20,716 nucleotides of DNA from a virus: the IMG/VR virus record IMGVR_UViG_3300009494_000025, positions 1-20,716 of that record; one strand, given 5' to 3'. The notes under the pieces were generated by a model that had not been told where the DNA came from, did no database searches, and was given only the letters and a program-made list of their open reading frames with translations. The stretch's first letter is position 1. Each line of letters starts with the position of its first letter. Shown here in pieces: positions 5,801 through 13,422 of this stretch. Position numbers and translations under genes: made by a program.

Positions 5801-8616
5801 ATTATATAAAGATATACAGTCGTTGGTTTCCAGATATTAGTTCTTTGACTCCAAATGATTTAAATAACGTATTAGTTATATGCCCTTTCCCAGACCACGA
5901 TGATACAGAACCTTCATTGTCTATTAATATATACACTGGATTATGGAAATGTTTTGGGTGTGATTCGGCAGGCGATATATTTACATTTATAATGAAAATA
6001 GAAAATGTAGACTTTCGTCGGGCAGAAAATATAGCTAGAAGTATGTCATTACCTTTTATTCCACCGGCAGAAATAACTAGATGGAAACGTGCTTTACTTA
6101 AATCGACGAAATGGATGTTATTTTTACGAGAACAACGAGGATTAACAAAAAGTACTATTAATGAATATGATTTAGGCTGGGACGGTAGTCGCATTACTAT
6201 TCCCGTATATGATATTGATGGTAATTGTGTTAACATACGTAGGTATAGCAAAACTGCATCAGGTAAAAATAAAGTATTAAATTACAAACAAGGTTATGGT
6301 AGCCCAATACGTATTTTTGGGTTATCAGTTCTAAAGCACGATACTATATGGGTTGTTGAAGGTGAATTAGATTGTATTTTAGCTAATCAATTAGGTTTAT
6401 ACGCGGTAACATCTACAGGTGGCGCATTAGCGTGGAATCCTGATTGGGCAGATAAATTTCAGGATAAAACAATTTGTATTTGTTATGATGTAGATAAGTC
6501 AGGTAAAGTAGGGGCTGAAAGAACAGCTAGACATCTTGCTACTACAGCTACCGAAGTTAAAATTATCGCTTTACCAATGGTAGATCAAGTTGGGGCGGAT
6601 GTAACAGATTATATAGTAGCAAACGGTGCTACCTTGGAAGATTTTTACACTTTAAGTAAACAAACTACTATATGGGAATTACCTACAGTGGCGGATAATG
6701 CAGAAAGTACAGATAAGGATGAAACTGTTTATGAAGTACATTTAAGTCAGGCTACTCAAGCTAGATATTTTAAAAAGCGAGTAAGTGTAACAGGTATCGT
6801 AGCTGGAAAAACTTTAGCGCCATATATGGTACCTAAAAAGGTAGAATTTCAATGTTCAGCGGATATGGATGCATGTATTAATTGTCCTATGATACATGCT
6901 GCCGGGGTTGCCAAAACGATGGTAGTTAGCAGTAAAACTAAATGGTTGTTAGACTTAATTGGTGTAGCAGATAACACTCAACGCAATACATTATTAGCTA
7001 TGGTGGGTGCTGGACGGTGTAAACATTTAAGTATGAAAGTAATGTCTATGCAGAATGTAGAAGAAATATCAGTCATTCCTGATTTAGACTTTACTACTAG
7101 TACCGAAGAATATTGTATTAGGCGTTGTTTCTTTGTTGGTAATGGTTTACGCAGTAATCAACCATATGTATTTACTGGATTATCATTACCAGACCCTAAA
7201 AATCAGATAGCTACTTTATTATTTAATAAAGCTGATAATACTCAGGGAGATATATTTTCCTTTAAAATGACACCTGAGATATTTAAACAATTGCGTATAT
7301 TTCAACCTAAGAAACACCAATCTATTACAAATAAGTTTAAACATATATACACAGATTTAAGCGCTAATGTTACTGGTATTGTTGGGCGACATGATCTTAT
7401 TACAGCAGCTGATTTAGCGTGGCATTCAGCATTATCCTTTATCTTTCAAAAGCGAAAAGTAATGCGCGGATGGGTAGAAGTTTTAATCATTGGGGATCCT
7501 AGAACCGGTAAAACTGAGACGGTTTCTAACTTACAACAACACTATCGTTTAGGCGAATTTCTAACAGGGGAGAATACATCATATGCAGGACTTATTGGTG
7601 GATTACAACAAAACAATAAAGTATGGCAAATTACTTGGGGAAAACTCCCGCTTAATAATGGCAGATTGGTTGCTATCGATGAAATTAGCGCCCTTAGCGT
7701 TGAGGAAATTGGCCAAATGTCTGGGGTACGATCTACAGGCATCGCTGAAATCACTAAAATTCAAACTGAACGTACTTTCGCTAGAACAAGAGCTATCTGG
7801 ATGTCTAATCCGCGGTCAGCCAGAACCCTTGCTACATATACTTATGGGGTGTTAGCAGTCAAAGAACTCATTGGACGACCTGAAGATATTGCTAGATTTG
7901 ACTTGGCGATGTCGGTGGCTAATAATGAAGTCGATGTGGAACTTATTAATACAGAAAATATACCAAAAGTAAAGCATACATACACTAGTGAATTATGTCG
8001 TACATTATTATTATGGGCGTGGTCTAGAACGCATGAACAAATTAATTTTACTTCAGATGCAGTATCGGCTATTTTAAGAGCGGCTATAGATATGGGTAAT
8101 ACTTATTCACCTAAAATTCCATTTGTAGAGGCCGCAGATCAACGGATTAAATTAGCTAGATTAGCTACAGCTGCGGCTATTAGAACTTTTTCTACTGAGG
8201 ATGGAGATACAGTATTAGTTACTAAAGATCATGTTCAATTTATAGTAGAATATTTAACAGCTGTGTATTCTAAACCGTCATTTGGATATATGCAGTTTAG
8301 TGAAATGGAAAATCAGGATGATCGGGCATTAGAACAAAATAAAGACGAAATTGAAACTTTTTTAACTGAACAACGAGAATTTGCACATCTATTAATGCGT
8401 ACGCATCAATTCAGAGCAAGAGAATTGGGAGAGATGTTAAATGTCGATGGATTTGAGATACAAAACTATGTTAGTTTCTTAATGAAATTTGGGTTATTGA
8501 TTAGAACGCCTAATGGTTATATTAAAAGTCCAGCATTAATTCAGAAATTACATGAATATTTACCGCATATACCTATAGAGAATAAACCGCAGAAAAGAAC
8601 TAAAAGCCGTTTCTAA
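5785..8616 (+). CDS. Primase-helicase: CHC2 zinc finger, TOPRIM and MCM-like AAA+ domain
   Basis: The 943-residue protein starts with a CHC2 primase zinc finger (C33, H38, C56, C59 in CPFPDH and WKCFGC). A TOPRIM domain follows, with VVEGELD (E192) and CYDVDKSG (D235, D237). A linker with cysteines (about 350-370) may be the OB/zinc part of an MCM-like N-terminus. The helicase core has Walker A GDPRTGKTE (570-578), Walker B LVAIDEIS (DE at 632-633), a sensor asparagine in WMSNPRSART and an arginine-finger-like DIARFDL. These resemble MCM AAA+ proteins rather than DnaB/gp4 RecA-fold helicases. The C-terminus (from about 870) looks like a winged helix. It should prime and unwind at the phage fork with the polymerase downstream. 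Confidence 0.88.
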   Translation: MDQELDYIKIYSRWFPDISSLTPNDLNNVLVICPFPDHDDTEPSLSINIYTGLWKCFGCDSAGDIFTFIMKIENVDFRRAENIARSMSLPFIPPAEITRWKRALLKSTKWMLFLREQRGLTKSTINEYDLGWDGSRITIPVYDIDGNCVNIRRYSKTASGKNKVLNYKQGYGSPIRIFGLSVLKHDTIWVVEGELDCILANQLGLYAVTSTGGALAWNPDWADKFQDKTICICYDVDKSGKVGAERTARHLATTATEVKIIALPMVDQVGADVTDYIVANGATLEDFYTLSKQTTIWELPTVADNAESTDKDETVYEVHLSQATQARYFKKRVSVTGIVAGKTLAPYMVPKKVEFQCSADMDACINCPMIHAAGVAKTMVVSSKTKWLLDLIGVADNTQRNTLLAMVGAGRCKHLSMKVMSMQNVEEISVIPDLDFTTSTEEYCIRRCFFVGNGLRSNQPYVFTGLSLPDPKNQIATLLFNKADNTQGDIFSFKMTPEIFKQLRIFQPKKHQSITNKFKHIYTDLSANVTGIVGRHDLITAADLAWHSALSFIFQKRKVMRGWVEVLIIGDPRTGKTETVSNLQQHYRLGEFLTGENTSYAGLIGGLQQNNKVWQITWGKLPLNNGRLVAIDEISALSVEEIGQMSGVRSTGIAEITKIQTERTFARTRAIWMSNPRSARTLATYTYGVLAVKELIGRPEDIARFDLAMSVANNEVDVELINTENIPKVKHTYTSELCRTLLLWAWSRTHEQINFTSDAVSAILRAAIDMGNTYSPKIPFVEAADQRIKLARLATAAAIRTFSTEDGDTVLVTKDHVQFIVEYLTAVYSKPSFGYMQFSEMENQDDRALEQNKDEIETFLTEQREFAHLLMRTHQFRARELGEMLNVDGFEIQNYVSFLMKFGLLIRTPNGYIKSPALIQKLHEYLPHIPIENKPQKRTKSRF

Positions 8617-8631
8617 TGTTAAAGGCTAAAG
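8593..8631 (+). repeat. 39-bp direct repeat, copy 1
   Basis: Identical over 39 bases to 8896-8934. This copy spans the last seven codons and the stop of the primase-helicase gene, and leads into the ribosome binding site (GGAG) of the next small gene. Confidence 0.97.
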
Positions 8632-8641
8632 GAGAAATACC

Positions 8642-8809
8642 ATGAGTAAAAAGAATCCAAGTGGTGGTAAAAGACCACAGGATGGTAAAGGAAAAGGTAA
8701 AGGTATGCCAGAAGGTCAGGGTGATAACGTAAATACTAATCCATGCCCTGACGATGGCCCTGGATATGGTAAGGGTGGTGGAAAGGGTAAAGGCAAAAAA
8801 CGAAAGTGA
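8642..8809 (+). CDS. Small Gly/Lys-rich basic protein (55 aa)
   Basis: A 55-residue frame preceded by AAAGGAGAAATACC. Almost half the residues are Gly or Lys, arranged as repeats (GKGKGKG and GGGKGKGKKRK), with a central N-T-N-P-C-P-D-D turn. Low-complexity basic peptides of this kind often coat nucleic acid, but no family is recognised. The gene lies exactly between the two 39-bp direct repeats, so it may have arrived as a cassette. The ribosome binding site and frame support translation. Confidence 0.65.
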   Translation: MSKKNPSGGKRPQDGKGKGKGMPEGQGDNVNTNPCPDDGPGYGKGGGKGKGKKRK

Positions 8810-8834
8810 TCTATTGTTTTTTCTAATTTTAGGG

Positions 8835-8854
8835 GAGTGCAGGGAAGGGCACTC
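8835..8854 (+). terminator. Weak hairpin after the small basic gene
   Basis: GAGTGC (8835-8840) pairs with GCACTC (8849-8854) around AGGGAAGG; the sequence that follows (AATTAT) is AT-rich without a T-run. It could be a weak terminator before the promoter at 8936. The rest of 8810-8895 holds no gene that I can support. Confidence 0.35.
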
Positions 8855-8895
8855 AATTATCTGACTAATGTTTACAGCGACATTTGTGTAAGATA

Positions 8896-8934
8896 AAAAG
8901 AACTAAAAGCCGTTTCTAATGTTAAAGGCTAAAG
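8896..8934 (+). repeat. 39-bp direct repeat, copy 2
   Basis: Exact copy of 8593-8631, but here outside any gene. It ends one base before the -35 box of the promoter at 8936, so promoter and small gene together look like an insertion or duplication next to the primase-helicase 3' end. Confidence 0.97.
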
Positions 8935-8935
8935 C

Positions 8936-8964
8936 TTGACGCGAAGCGCGCGCTGTGGTATAAT
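8936..8964 (+). promoter_or_regulatory. Strong sigma70-type promoter for the polymerase/Z gene cluster
   Basis: TTGACG (8936-8941), a 17-base spacer, then TATAAT (8959-8964) with an extended -10 (TGGTATAAT). The spacer carries a GCGCGCGC run and ends in GCTGTGG, and GAAAGCGAGAAC follows the -10. The promoter at 16029 shares GCTGTGGTATAAT and the AAAGCGA element. It precedes the membrane protein and polymerase genes. Confidence 0.85.
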
Positions 8965-9012
8965 GGTGATGAAAGCGAGAACATTTTAAAGTATAATTAA
9001 AAGGATAGTATA

Positions 9013-9321
9013 ATGGCTTATTTTACAGTATTTACAGCTTTAGCAGGGGCTTTTTTAACTGCTCAAAAAACTAATCGTATGAGGCGACATGGTTTTATAG
9101 TTTGGATTTATACTAATGGTTTTTGGATTTGGTATAACTGGGGCGATTGGGCAATGGTAGCGCAATTCAGTTTATTTTTCTTCTTGTGTTTTTTAGGTAT
9201 ATGGAACAATCAAGATGTTATCGGTGGACTTATTAAAAACGTCAAACACGGAGCACCATATCCAACACGCCCATATAGTAAAGAGGAACTTGATGAAAAT
9301 CTCAGAATCAATAAACCATGA
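9013..9321 (+). CDS. Small multi-pass membrane protein, PnuC-like half
   Basis: The 102-residue protein has two to three hydrophobic spans (about residues 1-18, 26-42, 47-65), rich in Trp and Phe (FIVWIYTNGFWIWYNWGDW). This pattern of a short span, a basic loop and Trp-rich spans recalls small phage membrane proteins related to one repeat of PnuC or semiSWEET transporters; that similarity is by eye only. The tail is polar and overlaps the polymerase start by 29 bases. AAAAGGATAGTATA precedes the ATG, and it is the first gene after the strong promoter. Confidence 0.65.
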   Translation: MAYFTVFTALAGAFLTAQKTNRMRRHGFIVWIYTNGFWIWYNWGDWAMVAQFSLFFFLCFLGIWNNQDVIGGLIKNVKHGAPYPTRPYSKEELDENLRINKP

Positions 9322-11218
9322 AGTCCCTACACTGGCACAGTTAATTCACGGCATTGATGAAGATGCTGAAATGCGAGAACAATTTTTTATGGGTGACGTA
9401 ATTAACATTGAATTATTAGAACCGGCACATAAAAAAGATCGGGTATATTTAGACCTTGAAACTACAGGTCTAGAGCCGTTCTTTGGTGATACTATACTTG
9501 GTATAGCATTGGGCGTGACTGATGTTTATGGTACTAGTTTCCATTCACGTTATTATCCATTTAGACACGATAATGGAAAAAATTTGAGATTAACCCATCA
9601 GCATCAAGTCATGTCTCATCTATTAACTTTAGACGAAACAGTAACGTGGGTATTCCACAATGCACGATTTGATTTACACTTTTTACGACGCATATTCCCT
9701 AAATTTGGTAAACGCATTTGGGATACATTAATGGCAGCCCATATAGCAAATGAGCACCATAAAAGTTTTGGTTTAAAGGCTTTAGGCGTAGAATACTTCG
9801 GGGAAAGTGCTACCGAAGAAGAAAGAGCTTTAGAGTTATTAGCCAGTAAAGGTAACATGCGTACACTTACTCCAGAAGAAGTGGCTCCTTATGCGTGTAA
9901 AGACGTTGAACTTACTTACTTATTAGATGATCAGTTCAATAAAGAACTAGCAGAACAAGGACTCACTGATTACGCACGTCGCCAAATGTCCTTGGTGGAT
10001 TTAGCTGAACAATTAGAAATGAAAGGATTACCACTCAAGATTAAACGTATGGAAAGGTTTGATAAAGAGGCACGAAAAGAAAAAATTCGATTACAGGCAA
10101 AAATTGCACGTATTACTGGTATTAGTGATTTTAATCCTAATTCTCCTGTACAAATTAAAAAGTTTACCGGGTGGAAAAGTACGGCTCAAGACATAGTGGA
10201 TGAAAGAATAGCTTTGGGTCAAGTGGAACCGGAATTTGTGGATTTTTTTGAAACACTTTTAGAATTCCGACACTGGACTAAGGTTAGTGGTACGTATTAC
10301 GCTAAATTCCGAGAACGTATGGATAAAGAAGAACGTGTACATCCCAATCTTAATCCAACCGGAACTGGAACTGGTAGATTTAGTTGTAGTAAGCCTAATA
10401 TGCAGTCTCTTCCTAGAGCGCGTTCAGCCGATGAAAAAATATATAAGGTACGTCAAACTATCGGGCCACGTAAAGATAATATATTAGTATTTATTGATTA
10501 TAAACAAGCTGAAATGCGTATTGCGGCCCATTTTGCAGAAGAAGAAACTGTACTAAAACTATTATGTGATGGACATGATTTACATTCATGGGTAGCTGAA
10601 GAAATATTTGGATCAGATGAACCATATATGCGCTGGATCGCTAAACGTATTAATTTTGGTACGGTATATGGTATTGGTGCTAAAGCATTATCAATTGATA
10701 AAGATTTACGTAAAATGTTGCGAGTAGTTCCTGATTTTACATGGAATCGTCAAATGGCATCTAAATTTTTAGCGATGTATCATAGAACCTTTCCGGGTTT
10801 TGGGCGATTACTTGCTATAGCACAAAATACAGCTAAACGTAGAGGACATATTTATTTATTTACTGGACGTTATAGACGGTATCCAGATAAAAGTGATCGG
10901 GCTACTCGTAAAGCCAGCAGTAATTTAGTACAAGGTACTGTAGCCGAAATTGTTAACGAAGCTATGTTACGTTGTGATATAGTATGTAAAAATGCCAAAA
11001 TTGAGCCGGGATTAATCTTCCAAGTACATGATGAACTTGTTTTCGAAATGCCTCGTAATCAAGCAATTAATATTGTACCAACATTGGTGGAACAGTGTGA
11101 AGATTGGGATTTTACTGTACCAATGCCTGTGGATGTGGCGGTTGGGATAGACAGTTGGGGTAAAAAGATAGACTTTGACAAGTTTGTTAAAAGTGAACAA
11201 AGGCGGATTAAAAAATGA
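9293..11218 (+). CDS. Family A DNA polymerase with 3'-5' exonuclease (DpoZ candidate)
   Basis: The 641-residue protein has all three exonuclease motifs: DLETTG (D54, E56), HNARFD and YACKD. The polymerase motifs are complete: TGRFSCSKPNMQSLPR, motif A DYKQAEMR (catalytic D402), motif B RWIAKRINFGTVYG and motif C VHDELVFE (D580, E581). There is no 5'-nuclease domain, as expected for phage family A enzymes. Motif B has Phe at the sugar-selection position. The start at 9293 is chosen because AAGAGGAACTTG precedes it; an upstream ATG at 9215 lies deep inside the previous gene. Its place just before the MazG-like, PurZ and HD genes matches the DpoZ polymerases of aminoadenine phages, but no residue visible here proves a preference for diaminopurine. 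Confidence 0.93.
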   Translation: MKISESINHEVPTLAQLIHGIDEDAEMREQFFMGDVINIELLEPAHKKDRVYLDLETTGLEPFFGDTILGIALGVTDVYGTSFHSRYYPFRHDNGKNLRLTHQHQVMSHLLTLDETVTWVFHNARFDLHFLRRIFPKFGKRIWDTLMAAHIANEHHKSFGLKALGVEYFGESATEEERALELLASKGNMRTLTPEEVAPYACKDVELTYLLDDQFNKELAEQGLTDYARRQMSLVDLAEQLEMKGLPLKIKRMERFDKEARKEKIRLQAKIARITGISDFNPNSPVQIKKFTGWKSTAQDIVDERIALGQVEPEFVDFFETLLEFRHWTKVSGTYYAKFRERMDKEERVHPNLNPTGTGTGRFSCSKPNMQSLPRARSADEKIYKVRQTIGPRKDNILVFIDYKQAEMRIAAHFAEEETVLKLLCDGHDLHSWVAEEIFGSDEPYMRWIAKRINFGTVYGIGAKALSIDKDLRKMLRVVPDFTWNRQMASKFLAMYHRTFPGFGRLLAIAQNTAKRRGHIYLFTGRYRRYPDKSDRATRKASSNLVQGTVAEIVNEAMLRCDIVCKNAKIEPGLIFQVHDELVFEMPRNQAINIVPTLVEQCEDWDFTVPMPVDVAVGIDSWGKKIDFDKFVKSEQRRIKK

Positions 11219-11442
11219 ACATAGGAATATGGGTAATTTTGGTGGTTGTAAGCTATATTTTAGGGTATCTATGTGGGCGTAAAGTGCATCAGATATATGC
11301 GTATTATCAAGGACGTGCAGATACTTTAGATAAGTGGAGTGATGTTTTACTGGATTGGCATCATGTTCAGGATATTCCGGATCCAAGAATTAACGATCCT
11401 GATATATTTTATGTAAAAAATCATCCACATATGCGCAGTTAG
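11215..11442 (+). CDS. Small membrane-anchored protein (75 aa)
   Basis: One N-terminal hydrophobic span (about residues 4-20, IWVILVVVSYILGYLCG) is followed by a basic, then polar cytoplasmic-type tail with HH and DPRINDPD motifs. The start overlaps the polymerase stop by ATGA. No family is recognised. Similar tiny anchored proteins in this window (16761, 17049, 17893) show this phage carries many of them. Confidence 0.65.
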   Translation: MNIGIWVILVVVSYILGYLCGRKVHQIYAYYQGRADTLDKWSDVLLDWHHVQDIPDPRINDPDIFYVKNHPHMRS

Positions 11443-11459
11443 AAAAAGGAACGATCGTT

Positions 11460-11876
11460 ATGAGATGGTATCGAATTAGTATAGCTATTGAACGCCAAGT
11501 CGGAGATGTTATGGCGACTGATGTAATTAATATGGATTCTATAGAGCCTGTACAATGGCAATGTGCGTTTGATGCATCTGGACAGACTTTATGGTTTTTT
11601 AAGCGAATGATTAGTTTATATCGTCAATTCATTCGTAAGAATGCCGACTATGCCACAGATCTTTCAAATTGGTATGAAGGATTCATGGAAAGTGGACTTC
11701 AAGGCATATATAATCGTACCACTGACAAGATGAATCGCATTAAAAATCATCTTCGTGGACAAAAGCTACATAATGAAAGTTTTTCAGATTCCTGTGGTGA
11801 TGCGGCAACTTATTTATTAATGTTAGACGAAGCCAATAATGAAGATGTACCTATACAAGGTACTAACTGGAGTTAA
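11460..11876 (+). CDS. MazG-like / DUF1599-type nucleotide pyrophosphohydrolase (MazZ candidate)
   Basis: The 138-residue helical protein carries the pattern of DUF1599 (Nmad1) and related MazG-like enzymes: RKNADYATDLSNW in the middle, then TTDKMNRIKNHL and a last acidic helix NESFSDSCGDAATYLLML, equivalent to the ES-x-x-DT-x-x-D-x-x-x-Y signature. MazG-like enzymes release pyrophosphate from (d)NTPs through clustered acidic residues binding Mg2+. In aminoadenine phages the MazZ enzyme turns dGTP into dGMP, the PurZ substrate; PurZ lies 0.4 kb downstream, which makes this gene the natural candidate. AAAAGGAACG precedes the ATG. The family call is by motif only, the dGTP role is inferred, and it may differ from MazZ of cyanophage S-2L. 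Confidence 0.62.
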   Translation: MRWYRISIAIERQVGDVMATDVINMDSIEPVQWQCAFDASGQTLWFFKRMISLYRQFIRKNADYATDLSNWYEGFMESGLQGIYNRTTDKMNRIKNHLRGQKLHNESFSDSCGDAATYLLMLDEANNEDVPIQGTNWS

Positions 11877-11879
11877 CTG

Positions 11880-12056
11880 GTGGTTAGAACACGAAAACCA
11901 ATTCCGTGTGCGATGTGTAATAAAATTTTTACACCTACTAAAGCTGCACAGTATCATTGTACACGATGTGATGTATTTCCTAAGAAAACTAAGTTTAATA
12001 GTTTTTATCGAAAACGGCTGGGGAAAAAAGGAGTAGAATTTCAATTTTTACATTAA
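11880..12056 (+). CDS. Short zinc-ribbon protein with GTG start (58 aa)
   Basis: A GTG codon seven bases after GGAG opens a 58-codon frame whose product has a classic zinc ribbon, C10-x2-C13 and C27-x2-C30 (PCAMCNKIF, HCTRCDVF), and a Lys/Arg-rich tail. The gene fills the gap between two well-supported genes, starting 4 bases after one stop and ending 12 bases before the next ATG. It is easily missed because of the GTG start. A nucleic-acid-binding role is inferred from the ribbon and basic tail. Confidence 0.75.
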   Translation: MVRTRKPIPCAMCNKIFTPTKAAQYHCTRCDVFPKKTKFNSFYRKRLGKKGVEFQFLH

Positions 12057-12067
12057 GGAGTTAACAG

Positions 12068-12289
12068 ATGGCAGCTATAGGAAAATACCGACGTACTTGT
12101 TTATCATGTCCTATGTGGCAAATGGATGAATCCGTTTCACCACATACGTGGGGCATATGTAAACGTATTGGAGAGCCTACTCAAGGTGATGGGAGTTGTA
12201 CACATCATCCGTGGAAAGATACTCCCAATTCCCCCAAAATAGCATATTCAAGGAGAAAGAAATCATGCAACGTGGACGTATCAATTTAA
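12068..12289 (+). CDS. Cys-rich small protein overlapping purZ (73 aa)
   Basis: TTAAGGAGTTAACAG precedes the ATG. Four cysteines, C11-x2-C14, C31 and C44, with Trp after them (CLSCPMW, GICKR, CTHHPW), form a pattern seen in small phage zinc-binding proteins. The last 25 bases overlap purZ, so the two genes are coupled. The function is unknown; the conserved neighbourhood in other purZ phages would show whether it belongs to the Z pathway. Confidence 0.65.
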   Translation: MAAIGKYRRTCLSCPMWQMDESVSPHTWGICKRIGEPTQGDGSCTHHPWKDTPNSPKIAYSRRKKSCNVDVSI

Positions 12290-13401
12290 CAATGGGATTG
12301 CAGTTTGGCAGTGAGGGCAAAGGATTACTTAGTGGTCACTTAGCTCTATTAGCTGCTGTAGATGTTGCAGTATGTGACTTTGGTCCTAATACTGGACATA
12401 CTTTTGTTGATGTTCGGGATGAAAAAACTATAGTTACACAATTACCGATGGCTGTAGTTAATCCCATGACCCAATTAGTAATAAGTAGTGGTGCCATTAT
12501 TCACCCACCAACATTACTTAAAGAAATTGAAGAAAATAATTGTGGACATCGGGTTACTATTGATCCCAATGCTGCTATAGTAACCGAAGAATGTCGGCAA
12601 TGGGAACAAAAACACTTGCCAAGAATTAGTTCTACCAAGAAAGGGGCCGGAGCAGCATTAGCATGGAAAGTTATGCGTCATCCAGATGCAAAGATTGCCG
12701 GAATGATTGATGAGCTTAAACCCTTTTTAGGTGAAGTTACTCCGTTGTTATGGAAAGCATGTTTGTCTAACAAAATGATTTTAGGGGAGCAAGGACAAGG
12801 ATTTTGGTTATCGAGAGATCACAGCAATATGTGGCCTTATTGCACTGGTCGCAATGTTACATCTATGGCATTTATGGACGGTTGTGGGCTTCCTAGTACA
12901 TTATTAGGCAATGTTTATGGGGCCCTGCGTACGTTTCCCATTCGTGTAGGCAATGATAAAGATAGTGATGGTACAGACATCGGATATAGCGGTAATGCCT
13001 TTGAAGGATCTAAGGAATTATCATGGGAAGATATTACCGTACAAAGTCGTTCTTCAAAGCCTATTCAAGAGACTACTACTGTTACTGGGAAAATACGACG
13101 AGTATTTACATTTTCGATGGATCAAGTAATACGTGCCATTAATATCAACGGAGTTACTGACATCTTTGTAAATTTCTTAAATTACTTAGATGATAAGGAT
13201 AGTAATGCCAGAGATATTAAAACATTGTCATCACCATCTTTACAATTCTTAGGTACTCTACAGATGACATTAAATCAACAATGCGTACGTATTGATGGGC
13301 GACCGTTACCCGTTATTACATTTGGTGGGGTAGGCCCGACGCATAAACACGTTATTGACATCAGCCCACAACATCTAGCGTTACATCTCCAGACACGATA
13401 A
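12265..13401 (+). CDS. purZ: PurZ: adenylosuccinate synthetase homologue for 2-aminoadenine
   Basis: The 378-residue protein belongs to the adenylosuccinate synthetase family: GLQFGSEGKG (11-20) is the P-loop-like motif, FGPNTGHT (39-46) holds the catalytic His45, GEQGQG and YCTGRNVTS follow, then RTFPIRVGN and TVTGKIRRVFTFS. PurA enzymes have GDEGKG; here Ser16 replaces the catalytic Asp. That Asp-to-Ser change marks PurZ enzymes, which use dGMP rather than IMP and join it to aspartate with ATP, giving the precursor of 2-amino-dAMP. The length (shorter than the roughly 430 residues of PurA) and the segments around YCTGRN and RRVFTFS also match phage PurZ. The start at 12265 follows AAGGAGAAAGAAATC. 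I am confident of PurZ rather than PurA; enzymatic activity is inferred. Confidence 0.92.
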   Translation: MQRGRINLTMGLQFGSEGKGLLSGHLALLAAVDVAVCDFGPNTGHTFVDVRDEKTIVTQLPMAVVNPMTQLVISSGAIIHPPTLLKEIEENNCGHRVTIDPNAAIVTEECRQWEQKHLPRISSTKKGAGAALAWKVMRHPDAKIAGMIDELKPFLGEVTPLLWKACLSNKMILGEQGQGFWLSRDHSNMWPYCTGRNVTSMAFMDGCGLPSTLLGNVYGALRTFPIRVGNDKDSDGTDIGYSGNAFEGSKELSWEDITVQSRSSKPIQETTTVTGKIRRVFTFSMDQVIRAININGVTDIFVNFLNYLDDKDSNARDIKTLSSPSLQFLGTLQMTLNQQCVRIDGRPLPVITFGGVGPTHKHVIDISPQHLALHLQTR

Positions 13402-13422
13402 AGATCGGATAAGTGTGATAAA

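Noticed and set aside
11012-11386. Minus-strand 124-codon open frame
   Set aside because: Covers the catalytic motif C region of the polymerase on the other strand; no start signal.
12265-13401. Ordinary host-type PurA
   Set aside because: Ser replaces the catalytic Asp, the protein is shorter than PurA, and the neighbours match the aminoadenine pathway.
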